From Streptomyces sp. XD-27 (GTDB lineage Bacteria; Actinomycetota; Actinomycetes; Streptomycetales; Streptomycetaceae): DNA of 64,000 nt. Below the pieces are notes generated by a model. The model had not been told where the DNA came from and did no database searches. It worked only from the letters and a program-made list of their open reading frames with translations. Location of the stretch: contig NZ_CP130713.1 of the NCBI RefSeq assembly GCF_030553055.1, positions 7,254,001-7,318,000 on the forward strand, written 5' to 3'. Positions 51,517 to 60,445 of this stretch are shown here, piece by piece (the first letter of the stretch is position 1; each line of letters opens with the position of its first letter). Both the position numbers and the translations under genes were made by a program.

Positions 51517-52847
51517 CTACCGCGCCCCGCGCCGGGCCGTGGCCGTGCGTTCCACCGCGAAGAGCTCCTCCTCCACATGGTCCAGCGCCAGCCGCAGCGC
51601 GCCCATGGCCACCGCCGCCTCGCCGAGCGCCGACTGGGCGACGAGCGGCGGCCGCAGGCAGTAGCGCGACAGTTCGTCGCCGAGCGGGCCCAGCACCCCG
51701 TCGAGACCGGCCGCCCAGCCGCCGACCACCACGACCTCCGGGTCCAGCGCCAGCACCAGCGCCGCCACGTCGTGCACCAGCCGCCGGATGAACCGGTCGA
51801 CCGCCGCGCACGCCCCGCGGTCGCCCTCCCGTGCCAGCTCGAAGACCCGCGCCACCTGCTCCTCGTCCAGCGGGTTCAGCGGCTCGCCGGTGGTCGACAG
51901 CACCTCCTCCGGGGCCGCCTCGCGACCCAGCAGGTGCAGGGCGCCGATCTCGCCGGCCGCGCCCCCGAAGCCGCGGTGCAGCCGCCCGCCGATCAGCGCG
52001 CCGGCCCCGGGCTCAGCCCGGCCAGGACGAACACCACGTCGCCGGAGCCGACCGCCGCACCCTTCCAGTGCTCCGCCACGGCGGCGGCGTTCGCGTCGTT
52101 CTCCACCAGCACAGGACAGCGGAACGACCGCTTCAGTCGGTCGCCGAGCCGCAGCCCCGTCCACCCGGGCAGGGCCGTGCACAGCCGTACGGTCCCGTCG
52201 GTCTCCACGACCCCCGGCGTCGCCACCCCGACCGCGCGCAGCGAGTCCCGCGCCACGCCCTCGCGGCGCAGCAGGTCCGCGACGGCGGTACGGACCCGTT
52301 CCAGCCGCTCGTCCGCCGACGCGCTCTCGGAGACCTCGCGCACAGCCGAGCCCAGGACCCGCCCGTCCAGATCGGACAGGAGCACGGCGATCCGGTGCGA
52401 GCCGATGTCGACGCCGAGCAGATGCCCCGCCTCGGCCCGGAACCGGTACCTCCGGGCGGGCCGCCCCTGGCGGCGCACCTCGCCGCCGTCCGCGGGTGCC
52501 TCGACCACCAGACCGCTGCCGATCAGCGCTTCGACGGCGCCCTCGACGGTCGGCCGGGACAGCCCCGTCGCCTGGACGAGGTCGGTGAGCGTCGCGGCTC
52601 CCGGAGCGGCTCTCGGCGCGTCTGCCGGCGCGTCTGCCGGAGTGCCCGCACCGCCGCCCGCGCCGCCGCCCGGGCCGTCGTCCGTACCCGCGACCGGCTC
52701 GCCGGACCCCTCGGACCCCTCCGGCCGCTCGGGCCCCTCGGGCCGGATCCGGATCCCGGACGACGCGGCCGTACGCAGCGCGTGCAGGACCACGGCGGAG
52801 TTGATCCGCCTGAGCAGTGACGGGTCTCCGCCGGTGAGCCGCGCCAC
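51517..52847 (-). pseudogene. ROK-family regulator with one-base frameshift
   Basis: The N-terminal frame (from GTG 52847) has a winged helix (LTDLVQATGLSRPTVEGAVE) interrupted before it by a long Gly/Pro/Ala insert (residues about 35-85), then the ROK kinase-like domain: HLLGVDIGSHRIAVLLSDLD and CPVLVENDANAAAVAEHW. At the G-run near 52010 one G is missing; restoring it continues as GAGALIGGRLHRGFGGAAGE to the stop at 51517. The second piece holds EIGALHLL and DPEVVVVGGWAAGLDGVLGP. The CxCGxxGC zinc motif of many ROK repressors is not visible. A homopolymer indel in sequencing would explain the break. Confidence 0.78.
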
Positions 52848-52930
52848 GTCGGCCTCCCTGTCTGTGCGTGTGTGCCGGATCGTATCCGCCCCTCCGCGGT
52901 GCGGCGAGTGCCGGCCCGTGGCCCCGGGCC

Positions 52931-53581
52931 TCAGCCCGGTACGACGAACCCCGACTCGTACGCCGCGATCACGGCCTGCGTGCGGTCCCGTGCGCCCAAC
53001 TTCGCCAGCACCGCGCTGACGTGCGTCTTCACCGTCTCCGTGCCCAGCAGCAGGGCCGTGGCGATCTCGGCGTTCGACATGCCGCGCGCCATGAGCCGCA
53101 GGACCTCCGCCTCACGGTCGGTCAGCGCGGCCCGCGCCATCGCCGCCCGCGCGGCCTCGTTCCCGCGACCGGCCGCCAGCTCCCGTACGGCCGCGGGGAA
53201 GAGCAGCGAGTCGCCCTCCGCGACCAGCCGCACCGCGTGCACGATCTCGGCCGGGCGGGCGCGCTTGAGCAGGAAGCCGTCGGCGCCCGCGCGCAGCGCC
53301 TCGTACACGTAGTCGTCGTTCTCGAAGGTGGTGACGACCAGGATCTTGGGCGGACGGGGGACCGTGCGCAGCACCGCGCGGGTCGCCTCGATGCCGTCCA
53401 GCAGCGGCATCCGCACGTCCATGGCGATCACATCGGGGCGCAGTCGGCGCACCAGCGGGATGACCGAGGCGCCGTCGGCGGCCTCGCCGACCACCTCGAT
53501 GTCCGGCTGGGCCTCCAGGATCGCGCGCAGCCCGGCGCGCACCAACTGCTCGTCGTCGACGAGGAGAACGGTGATCGGCAC
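52931..53581 (-). CDS. LuxR-type response regulator
   Basis: This 216-residue NarL-type protein has a receiver with acidic pair in VLLVDDEQLVRAGLRA, phosphoacceptor Asp in VIAMDVRMPLLDGIEATRAV, and Lys in GFLLKRARPAE. The C-terminal LuxR helix-turn-helix is LTDREAEVLRLMARGMSNAE, with TETVKTHVSAVLAKLGARDR. It lies 9 bp downstream of the kinase gene and is its cognate partner. The probable target is the divergent ABC exporter. Confidence 0.94.
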   Translation of the reverse strand: MPITVLLVDDEQLVRAGLRAILEAQPDIEVVGEAADGASVIPLVRRLRPDVIAMDVRMPLLDGIEATRAVLRTVPRPPKILVVTTFENDDYVYEALRAGADGFLLKRARPAEIVHAVRLVAEGDSLLFPAAVRELAAGRGNEAARAAMARAALTDREAEVLRLMARGMSNAEIATALLLGTETVKTHVSAVLAKLGARDRTQAVIAAYESGFVVPG

Positions 53582-53590
53582 AAGATCACC

Positions 53591-54937
53591 TTATGCGGTC
53601 GGGCGCGGGGCGCCGTACGCGGTCGGGTGCGGGGCGCCGTCCAGGGGGAGCCGCACGCGCACCCGCCACTGCCCGGCGTGCGGCCCGGTGTCCGCCTCCC
53701 CGCCCAGCAGGGCCGCCCGTTCGCGGATGCCGCGCAGGCCGCTGCCGCCGGTGCGGCGACCGGCCGGGTCAGGGACCGCCTCCGCCTCCGTGTCCGTTCC
53801 GGTCGTCGGCAGCGGGTTGCGTACGTCCAGCTCCAGCGCGCCCCGTCCCGCGTCCGGCGCGCCCCGCCCCGCGTCCGGGGCGACCCGTATCCGTACCCGT
53901 ACCGGAACCGGGCCCGCGTGCCGCAGCACATTGGTCAGCGCCTCCTGGAGGATGCGGTAGCCCTCGCGGGAGACCGGGCCGGGCAGGGTCTCCAGCGGGC
54001 CGGTGACCTCCGCGCTCAGCGGAGCGCCCGCGGCGCGCGCCGACTCCAGCAGCCGTTCGGCGTCGGCGAGCCCCGGCCGTTCGGCGGGCCGCCGCGCGCC
54101 GTCCTCGCGGAGCAGGAGCAGCACCCGTTCCAGATCGTCGAGCGCGCACCGCCCGGTCTCCTCGATCGCGGCCAGCGCCCGGTCGGTGAACTCCGCGGAG
54201 CCGGCGGCGCGCGCCGCGCCCGCCTGGACGACGGCCACGGTCAGCGCGTGCCCGATCGAGTCGTGCAGTTCGCGGGCGAGCCGGTTGTGCTCCAGCAGGC
54301 GCTCGGTACGCTCCTCCAGCGCCGCGAGCCGCTCGGCGGCGGACGGGCCGAGCAGCCGGGGCGCGGCGGCGGCCATCAGCCACCCGAGCCCCACGACCAC
54401 GGCCGCCAGCGCGGCGAGCGGCAGCGGCGCGAGGAGCGCGTACCACCAGTGGCCGCCGCTGATCCGCAGCCCTGCGCCCGTGTCGCCCGTGCCGCCGGTG
54501 GCCGCTTCGATCAGCGCCCCCATCAGCTGGGGCAGCCGCACGCACAGCCAGCCCACCGCACAGCCCACCTCCAGCCGGAGCACCAGCCAGACCGCGGTCA
54601 GCACCCGGTCGGCCCAGGAGGCCGACGGGGTCGCCGCGATCCCTGACGCCCCGTCATCGCTGCTGCCGTCGCGCCGGTCCCGGGCGTGCTCGCCGGCGGT
54701 GAGCAGCAGACGCGCCTGCAGCCCCTCCGCGAGCCGCGCCGACGGCACCATCGCCCAGCCGATCAGCAGCGGCACCGGGAGCACCAGCAGCCACAACTGC
54801 CGGCCCGGGGTCATCCCTTCGTAGCCCGGGTAGACGAAGCCGCAGATGATCGCGGGCAGGACGCCGGTCAGCAGGTGCACCCACCGGGTGTAGGTGACGG
54901 CACGGGCCAGCGGTGTGAACAGGGCGGATACCGGCAT
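53591..54937 (-). CDS. HisKA_3-type sensor histidine kinase
   Basis: This 448-residue membrane kinase starts at ATG 54937. It has four hydrophobic segments (WVHLLTGVLPAIICGFV, LWLLVLPVPLLIGWAM, VWLVLRLEVGCAVGWL, LLAPLPLAALAAVVVG) and then the phosphoacceptor helix NRLARELHDSIGHALTVAVV. The ATPase N box is YRILQEALTNVLRHAGP and the G box GSGLRGIRERAALLGGEA. A duplicated VAPDAGRGAPDAGRGA lies inside the ATPase domain and the C-terminus repeats AYGAPRPTA. It has no periplasmic sensor, so it probably senses membrane stress. Confidence 0.93.
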   Translation of the reverse strand: MPVSALFTPLARAVTYTRWVHLLTGVLPAIICGFVYPGYEGMTPGRQLWLLVLPVPLLIGWAMVPSARLAEGLQARLLLTAGEHARDRRDGSSDDGASGIAATPSASWADRVLTAVWLVLRLEVGCAVGWLCVRLPQLMGALIEAATGGTGDTGAGLRISGGHWWYALLAPLPLAALAAVVVGLGWLMAAAAPRLLGPSAAERLAALEERTERLLEHNRLARELHDSIGHALTVAVVQAGAARAAGSAEFTDRALAAIEETGRCALDDLERVLLLLREDGARRPAERPGLADAERLLESARAAGAPLSAEVTGPLETLPGPVSREGYRILQEALTNVLRHAGPVPVRVRIRVAPDAGRGAPDAGRGALELDVRNPLPTTGTDTEAEAVPDPAGRRTGGSGLRGIRERAALLGGEADTGPHAGQWRVRVRLPLDGAPHPTAYGAPRPTA

Positions 54938-54967
54938 ACGCACATCCTGGCAGCGTCCGGGAGGGCG

Positions 54968-55010
54968 CGGCCTCCCCCGCGTGGGGGAGTGGATCGCCCC
55001 GCGAGGGGGA
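54968..55010. promoter_or_regulatory. Divergent promoter region with nested GC palindromes
   Basis: CTCCCCCGCGTGGGGGAG (18 bp) lies about 100 bp before the ABC gene, followed by GCCCCGCGAGGGGGAGCGGG. They sit between the two-component operon and the exporter, where the response regulator would be expected to bind. They also resemble the window's interspersed palindromic elements. Confidence 0.4.
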
Positions 55011-55091
55011 GCGGGCCGCCCGCGCACGAGGGAGCCCAAGCCCACCCGTGAGGGAGGCCCGGCACCCCCGCCGACCGGCATCGTCCTTGCC

Positions 55092-56087
55092 ATGACAGCG
55101 ATCGACATCCGCGAGCTGACCATGGTCTACGGATCGGTACGGGCCGTGGACCGGCTCACGTTCAGCGTCCTCCCCGGCCGGGTCACCGGATTCCTCGGCC
55201 CCAACGGGGCGGGCAAGTCCACCACCATGCGCGCCGTCCTCGGACTGGACCGGCCGGCTTCCGGCACCGCGACCGTGGGCGGCCGCCCCTACCGGGAACT
55301 CGACCGACCGCTGCGGCACGTCGGCGCGCTGCTCGACGCCTCCGCCGCACATGGCTCCCGGACCGCCCGGGACCATCTGCGGTGCCTCGCCCTCAGCAAC
55401 GATCTGCCGGCCCGCCGCGTCGAGGAGGCCCTGGCAGAGACGGGCCTGGCGAACGTGGCCGGGCGGCGCGTGAAGACCTTCTCGCTGGGCATGCGCCAGA
55501 GGCTGGGCATCGCGGCCGCGCTGCTCGGCGAGCCGCCGGTGCTGATGTTCGACGAGCCGGCCAACGGGCTCGACCCCGAGGGCATCGTGTGGATCCGCAC
55601 CCTGATGAGGCGGCTGGCGGCCGAAGGCCGCACCGTGCTGGTCTCCAGCCACCTGATGACGGAGACCGCGCTGACCGCCGACCACCTCGTGGTGCTGGGC
55701 CGCGGACGGCTGCTCGCCGACACCGCGATGGACGACTTCGTACGCGAGCACAGCCACCCCCGGGCGCGGGTGCGCACCAGCGAACCGGAGCGGCTGCGCG
55801 CCGCGTTGGCGGACGAGGGTCTGGCCGCCGCGGTCGCGGACGACTCCGGCGCCTGGGCGGTGGACGGCGTCCCCGCCGCGGAGCTCGGCGCGCTCGCCGC
55901 CCGCCACGGCGTCCCGGTCCTCGAACTCGTCGACGACCGGACGTCACTGGAACAGGCATACCTGCGGCTCACCGCCGAGGACACCGAGTTCGCGGCTCAG
56001 GCCGACGACACCGACTGCGCGGCACCGGCCGCCCAGGCCGCCCCCATCACCCGAATCGCCCCGACCGTCCCGACTCAGGAGATCTGA
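55092..56087 (+). CDS. ABC exporter ATP-binding subunit
   Basis: This 331-residue NBD of the drug/bacitracin type has Walker A FLGPNGAGKSTTMRAVLGLD, signature TFSLGMRQRLGIAAALLGEP, Walker B VLMFDEPANGLDPEGIVW and H-loop VLVSSHLMTE. A C-terminal regulatory extension of about 110 residues follows. The permease starts 6 bp downstream. The pair faces a two-component system, a usual arrangement for antimicrobial-peptide or lipid-flux export. Confidence 0.93.
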   Translation: MTAIDIRELTMVYGSVRAVDRLTFSVLPGRVTGFLGPNGAGKSTTMRAVLGLDRPASGTATVGGRPYRELDRPLRHVGALLDASAAHGSRTARDHLRCLALSNDLPARRVEEALAETGLANVAGRRVKTFSLGMRQRLGIAAALLGEPPVLMFDEPANGLDPEGIVWIRTLMRRLAAEGRTVLVSSHLMTETALTADHLVVLGRGRLLADTAMDDFVREHSHPRARVRTSEPERLRAALADEGLAAAVADDSGAWAVDGVPAAELGALAARHGVPVLELVDDRTSLEQAYLRLTAEDTEFAAQADDTDCAAPAAQAAPITRIAPTVPTQEI

Positions 56088-56093
56088 CCAGCC

Positions 56094-56825
56094 ATGCCTC
56101 TGCCAGCGGTGCTCCGCTCCGAATGGATGAAGTTCCGTTCCCTCCGATCGCTGCAACTCGCCCTCGCCGGCGGGCTGGTGGCCACCACCGGCATCACCGT
56201 GCTGGTGAGGGCCACCTCCGGCGGGCCCGAGGACGACGCGGCCGACTTTGACCCGGTCTTCGCCTCCTTCTTCGGCCTCAACTTCGGGCAGATCGCGGCC
56301 ATCTGCTTCGGCGTGCTGGCCGTCACCGCGGACCAGGCGCACGGCGGCGCCCGGATCTGGCTCGCCGCGGTGCCCCGGCGCGGGCTCTACTACGGCGGCA
56401 AACTGGCCGTCACCGGCGGCCTCGCGCTCACCGCCGGCCTGGTCACCGGCTTCACCTCGCTGCTCGGCGGGCAGCTGGCGCTGGGCGCGGACGGGGTGGG
56501 CCTCGGCGCCACCGGGGCGCTGCGCGCCGCGCTGGGCTGCGGGCTCTACCTGGCCCTGCTGACGGTGATGGCCGCGGGTGTCGCGACGGTGGTACGGGGC
56601 GCGGTCGGCGCCCTCGGCCTGCTCATCCCGGTGACCTGCTTCCTCGCCCCGGTGCTGGGCACGGGCGGGGCGGTGTCCTTCCTCCCGGACCAGGCCGGAC
56701 AGCAGGTGCTGCACGCCCATCCCGAAGGGCCGCTCGGCGCCGGGACGGGACTGGCGGTGCTGGCGGCGTGGACGGCCGTCGCGGTGTACGCGGGGCTGCG
56801 GGCCCTGCGAGGCCGCGACGCCTGA
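56094..56825 (+). CDS. ABC exporter permease subunit
   Basis: This 243-residue protein has six hydrophobic helices of the ABC-2 type: LQLALAGGLVATTGITVLVR, FGQIAAICFGVLAVTADQAH, KLAVTGGLALTAGLVTGFTS, and three more ending LAVLAAWTAVAVYAGLRAL. The loop QAHGGARIWLAAVPRRGLYY between helices 2 and 3 matches bacitracin-type permeases. ATG 56094 lies seven bases after the ATPase stop. Confidence 0.88.
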   Translation: MPLPAVLRSEWMKFRSLRSLQLALAGGLVATTGITVLVRATSGGPEDDAADFDPVFASFFGLNFGQIAAICFGVLAVTADQAHGGARIWLAAVPRRGLYYGGKLAVTGGLALTAGLVTGFTSLLGGQLALGADGVGLGATGALRAALGCGLYLALLTVMAAGVATVVRGAVGALGLLIPVTCFLAPVLGTGGAVSFLPDQAGQQVLHAHPEGPLGAGTGLAVLAAWTAVAVYAGLRALRGRDA

Positions 56826-56887
56826 CGACCGCCTGCCGACCGCCTGACGGGCGGCCAATTGTCAGAGGGCAGCGGTTTACTGACGGC

Positions 56888-57337
56888 ATGACGAGCATCG
56901 CCGGGCATCTGGCCGCCATCGAGGAGCTGCGCGCCCGCGCGTTCCCCGCGCGGTGCGAGCGCGCGGGCTGGACCGACAGCGGACCCGGCTACCACATAGC
57001 CGCGCTCAGGGTCAGCGAGGACTTCTGGGACGCGGACCTGAGCCGGGTGCGGGAGGTGGACGAGGAGTTCGACGCCGAACTGCGGTTGCTGGTCGGGGCC
57101 CTGGCGCGCGAGTGGGGCGCCCCGGATGTCCTCGACCTCACCGAGTGCCTGGAGCGGTCCGGCCTCGGCGAGCCCGTACCGCCGCCGCTGGACTCCCTGT
57201 GCGGATACGTCGCGGAGCTGCACACCTGGATGGTGGACGGGCGCTGGGTCGCGGTCGGGGTAGGGCAGGCCGACCGCGAACTGCCCATACAGCTGGTAGC
57301 GGCGATAGGCGAGCCGGACTCGCTCAGACCTCGGTGA
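56888..57337 (+). CDS. Hypothetical protein
   Basis: This 149-residue acidic, soluble protein has no recognised domain. It contains RVSEDFWDADLSRVREVDEE, LDLTECLERSGLGEPVPPPL and a C-terminal beta-rich HTWMVDGRWVAVGVGQADRE with LPIQLVAAIG. The layout suggests a small alpha/beta immunity-like or SMI1-like fold, but that is only an impression. ATG 56888 has weak upstream purines. Its stop region runs into the mug remnant on the other strand. Confidence 0.65.
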   Translation: MTSIAGHLAAIEELRARAFPARCERAGWTDSGPGYHIAALRVSEDFWDADLSRVREVDEEFDAELRLLVGALAREWGAPDVLDLTECLERSGLGEPVPPPLDSLCGYVAELHTWMVDGRWVAVGVGQADRELPIQLVAAIGEPDSLRPR

Positions 57338-57706
57338 ACGCCGCCGTACGCAGCCGTCCGAACTCCTCCGCGGGCCAGCAGCAGCCCGCCCGCGCGGTAT
57401 TCGGCGGCGGTGAGCTCGTCGGCACGGGCGGAGGCGCGCGCGACCACATTGGGTGATGCCCAACCCGTAGTCGAGCAGTTCCGTCTGCTCGGACGGCTTG
57501 AGCAGGCGCGGCGTGAAGCCCGACGCGTGCAGGACGGGCTGGGGGCACCCCCGGACGAAGTCTGGGGGACGGTTGCCCGGCTAGTGGTGCCCGGTCGCGG
57601 CCGTCATCAACCCGGGGTTGGTACCGCAGAAGAGCACGCGGAGACCGCCCGCGACCACGTCCGGAACGACGCGGTCGCGGGCGGCCTCGAGCTCCTCGGG
57701 GGTCAG
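57324..57706 (-). pseudogene. mug: mug (G/U mismatch-specific DNA glycosylase) remnant
   Basis: Pieces of Mug/TDG read in order: LTPEELEAARDRVVPDVVAG, GLRVLFCGTNPGLMTAATGH (substrate loop NPG), then TAG where FARPGNRFWP should continue; next, in other frames, VLHASGFTPRLLKPSEQTEL and ARADELTAAEYRAGGLLLAR, then a tail AAFTEV-stop. A palindromic element (57539-57570) replaces codons after PGN. The first codon is CTG, overlapping the purB stop as CTGA where ATGA would be normal. There is also a deletion before the end. The gene is certainly inactive. Confidence 0.78.
57539..57570 (+). repeat. Interspersed palindromic element, copy C (in mug)
   Basis: CTGGGGGCACCCCCGGACGA then AGTCTGGGGGAC. It shares GGGGGCACC and TCTGGGGGA with the copies at 12860 and 34771. 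It sits in the mug pseudogene directly after the codons for PGN. Confidence 0.6.
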
Positions 57707-59136
57707 AGGATCGCCCCCGGCACGTACGCCGCGGCCTCCGGGTGCTCCCTGGCGATCTCTGCGATCCCCGCGACCACGGACCGCACCTGGTCGGCCGCGG
57801 CGCCGGTGAAGGACAGCTTGTCCGCCATCAGCGCGTCCAGCTCCGCCCGGTCCAGCGGGATGCGCGGGTCGGCGGCGAGCTTGTCCAGCAGGTCGTTGCG
57901 CTCGGCGCCCTGCTCGCGCATGGCCAGCGCCGTCGCCACCGCGTTCTCCTTGATCGCCTCGTGGGCGACCTCGCGGCCCACCCCGGCCCGCACGGCGCCC
58001 ATCAGCACCTTCGTCGTGGCGAGGAACGGCAGGTAGCGGTCCAGCTCGCGGGCGATCACGGCGGGGAACGCGCCGAACTCGTCCAGCACGGTCAGGAAGG
58101 TCTCCAGCAGCCCGTCGAAGGCGAAGAACGCGTCCGGCAGCGCGACCCGGCGCACCACCGAGCAGGACACGTCGCCCTCGTTCCACTGGTCGCCCGCCAG
58201 CTCGCCGGCCATCGACGCGTACCCGCGAAGGATCACCGCGAGGCCGTTGACCCGCTCACACGACCGGGTGTTCATCTTGTGCGGCATGGCGGACGACCCG
58301 ACCTGGCCCGGCTTGAAGCCCTCGGTCACCAGCTCGTGCCCAGCCATCAGCCGGATCGTCTTGGCGAGCGAGGAGGGGGCGGCGGCCAGCTGCACCAGCG
58401 CGGTCACCACCTCGTAGTCCAGCGAGCGCGGGTAGACCTGGCCGACGGAGGTGAAGGCGTGCGCGAAGCCGAGGTGGGCCGCGATCCGCTGCTCCAGTTC
58501 GGCCAGTTTGGCCGCGTCGCCGCCGAGCAGGTCCAGCATGTCCTGCGCGGTGCCGACCGGGCCCTTGATGCCGCGCAGCGGGTAGCGGGCCAGCAGCTCC
58601 TCCAGCCGCCCGTACGCGGCGAGCATCTCGTCGGCGGCGGTGGCGAAGCGCTTGCCGAGCGTGGTGGCCTGCGCGGCGACATTGTGCGAGCGGCCGGCCA
58701 TGACCAGCTCGGCGTTGTCCGCCGCCAGCCTGCCGAGCCGGACGAGCACGGACACCGTACGGTCCCGCACCAGCTCCAGGGAGAGCCGGATCTGGAGCTG
58801 CTCGACGTTCTCAGTCAGGTCGCGGGAGGTCATGCCCTTGTGGACGTGCTCGTGCCCGGCGAGGGCGTTGAACTCCTCGATGCGGGCCTTCACATCGTGC
58901 CGGGTGACCTTCTCGCGCTCCGCGATCGACGCCAGGTCGACGGTCTCCAGCACCCGCTCGTAGTCGGCGAGCGCGGCGTCCGGCACCTCGATCCCGAGGT
59001 CTTTCTGGGCGCGCAGCACGGCGAGCCACAGCCGCCGCTCCAGCGTCACCTTGTACTCGGGGGACCACAGGACGGCCAGCTCCGCCGAGGCGTAGCGGCC
59101 GGCCAGGACGTTCGGGATGCGCGGCTTAGCAGTCAC
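57703..59136 (-). CDS. purB: Adenylosuccinate lyase
   Basis: This 477-residue enzyme starts at GTG 59136. It catalyses two beta-eliminations in purine synthesis, SAICAR to AICAR plus fumarate and adenylosuccinate to AMP plus fumarate. The superfamily signature with catalytic Ser is PGQVGSSAMPHKMNTRSCER. A second conserved region is HVHKGMTSRDLTENVEQLQI and the third GRSHNVAAQATTLGKRFATA. Its length fits bacterial PurB. The ruined mug gene overlapped its stop codon, suggesting a former operon. Confidence 0.96.
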   Translation of the reverse strand: MTAKPRIPNVLAGRYASAELAVLWSPEYKVTLERRLWLAVLRAQKDLGIEVPDAALADYERVLETVDLASIAEREKVTRHDVKARIEEFNALAGHEHVHKGMTSRDLTENVEQLQIRLSLELVRDRTVSVLVRLGRLAADNAELVMAGRSHNVAAQATTLGKRFATAADEMLAAYGRLEELLARYPLRGIKGPVGTAQDMLDLLGGDAAKLAELEQRIAAHLGFAHAFTSVGQVYPRSLDYEVVTALVQLAAAPSSLAKTIRLMAGHELVTEGFKPGQVGSSAMPHKMNTRSCERVNGLAVILRGYASMAGELAGDQWNEGDVSCSVVRRVALPDAFFAFDGLLETFLTVLDEFGAFPAVIARELDRYLPFLATTKVLMGAVRAGVGREVAHEAIKENAVATALAMREQGAERNDLLDKLAADPRIPLDRAELDALMADKLSFTGAAADQVRSVVAGIAEIAREHPEAAAYVPGAIL

Positions 59137-59308
59137 GTGTCCTGATTCTACTGGCGGTTTGCGCAGGCCAGCGCCCCGCCCCGGTTTGTCGCTTGCTACG
59201 AACGCGGCTCCCGGCTCCCCGCACCCGTGCGGGGGTCCCGTGCGCGCCCCGCCGCACGCCGCCTCACCGCACGCCGCCCGCCGCCCCGCCGTATTGCGGC
59301 CCGTACGC

Positions 59309-60091
59309 TCAGCCCTCGTACGGCAGCAGTTCGGCCCGCTTCGGCGCGCGGCCGTCGCCGGAGGACCTGCCCGTCAGCCGCCGGCCGATCCACGGCACCA
59401 GGTGCTCGCGCGCGAACCGCACGTCGGCGCCGCGCCGCGCGGCCCACCCCGGCCGTACCGGCGGCGGCAGCGGCGCCCGCCAGTCGTACTCCGGCGGATG
59501 GCCCAGGGACTCCCACACCGCCTCCGCCACCCGCCGGTGCCCCTCGCCGGTCAGGTGCAGCCGGTCCTCCGCCCACATCCGCGGATCGCCCAGCACGTCG
59601 GCGGCGAACAGGTCCACCACCACCGCGCCGTGCCGCGCCGCCAGCGCGTCGATGTGCGCGAACAGCTGCTCCATCCGCGGCAGGAACCGCTCCAGCACCG
59701 GACCGCGCCGCCCCGGGCTGCGCATCAGCACCAGCGTGCGGCAGCCGGGGGCCAGCCGCTCCACGGCCTCCTCCAGCAGCGCGCACACCCGCGCCACGTC
59801 GCACTTGGGGCGCAGTACGTCGTTCAGCCCGCCGACCAGGGTCACCAGGTCGGCGCCCATGGCGGCGGCAGGACGGGACTGCTCCTGGACGATCTGCCCG
59901 ATGAGCTTGCCGCGCACGGCCAGGTTGGCGTAGCGGAAGCCCGGTGTCCGGGCCGCGAGCCGCGCGGCGAGCAGGTCCGCCCAGCCTCGGTACGTACCGT
60001 CCGGGAGGCCGTCGGACATGCCCTCGGTGAAGGAGTCGCCGAGCGCGACGAAGCTGCTGTACGGGGCGATGGGGTGGGCGTTCTTCTGCAT
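59309..60091 (-). CDS. SGNH/GDSL hydrolase
   Basis: This 260-residue esterase-fold protein has block I SFVALGDSFTEGMSDGLPDG (nucleophile Ser in GDSF), block III VTLVGGLNDVLRPKCDV (Asn), and block V Asp/His in MWAEDRLHLTGEGHRRVAEA. There is no signal peptide, so it is cytoplasmic. It acts on an unknown ester or acyl sugar. ATG 60091 fits the family start. Confidence 0.92.
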   Translation of the reverse strand: MQKNAHPIAPYSSFVALGDSFTEGMSDGLPDGTYRGWADLLAARLAARTPGFRYANLAVRGKLIGQIVQEQSRPAAAMGADLVTLVGGLNDVLRPKCDVARVCALLEEAVERLAPGCRTLVLMRSPGRRGPVLERFLPRMEQLFAHIDALAARHGAVVVDLFAADVLGDPRMWAEDRLHLTGEGHRRVAEAVWESLGHPPEYDWRAPLPPPVRPGWAARRGADVRFAREHLVPWIGRRLTGRSSGDGRAPKRAELLPYEG

Positions 60092-60186
60092 GGCGGCATG
60101 AGCATACCGCTCGGTACGTCGGCCTCCCCGGGCGCACCGTGGCGATTCCGTGTGCGCGCCGCGCCGCAGGCGAGCATCATCGCTCT

Positions 60187-60402
60187 ATGGCGCTCGTGCA
60201 CATCTACTTCGAAGGCGGTGCGCGCAACGGCACGACCGTGACCTGGAACCTCGAACCCGACGCCGATGTCTACGACGACAACATCTTCCGGCCGCCCGAG
60301 CTGTACCGCAGGACGAACCGGACCCGGGTGATCGGGCGGGTCGAGTTCACGGTCTTCCGCTACGACCCGTCCGGCAGCCGCTCGGCCCAGCGGCCGGCCT
60401 GA
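60187..60402 (+). CDS. Small hypothetical protein
   Basis: This 71-residue protein starts at ATG 60187. It is beta-rich and soluble: MALVHIYFEGGARNGTTVTW, NLEPDADVYDDNIFRPPELY and a final VIGRVEFTVFRYDPSGSRSA. Codon bias is that of a real gene. I do not recognise it; the strand pattern could be a small barrel. The function is unknown. Confidence 0.6.
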   Translation: MALVHIYFEGGARNGTTVTWNLEPDADVYDDNIFRPPELYRRTNRTRVIGRVEFTVFRYDPSGSRSAQRPA

Positions 60403-60445
60403 CCCGCGCCCGGGCCGAGGGGGCGGCGACGCCTGCGCGGAAGGA

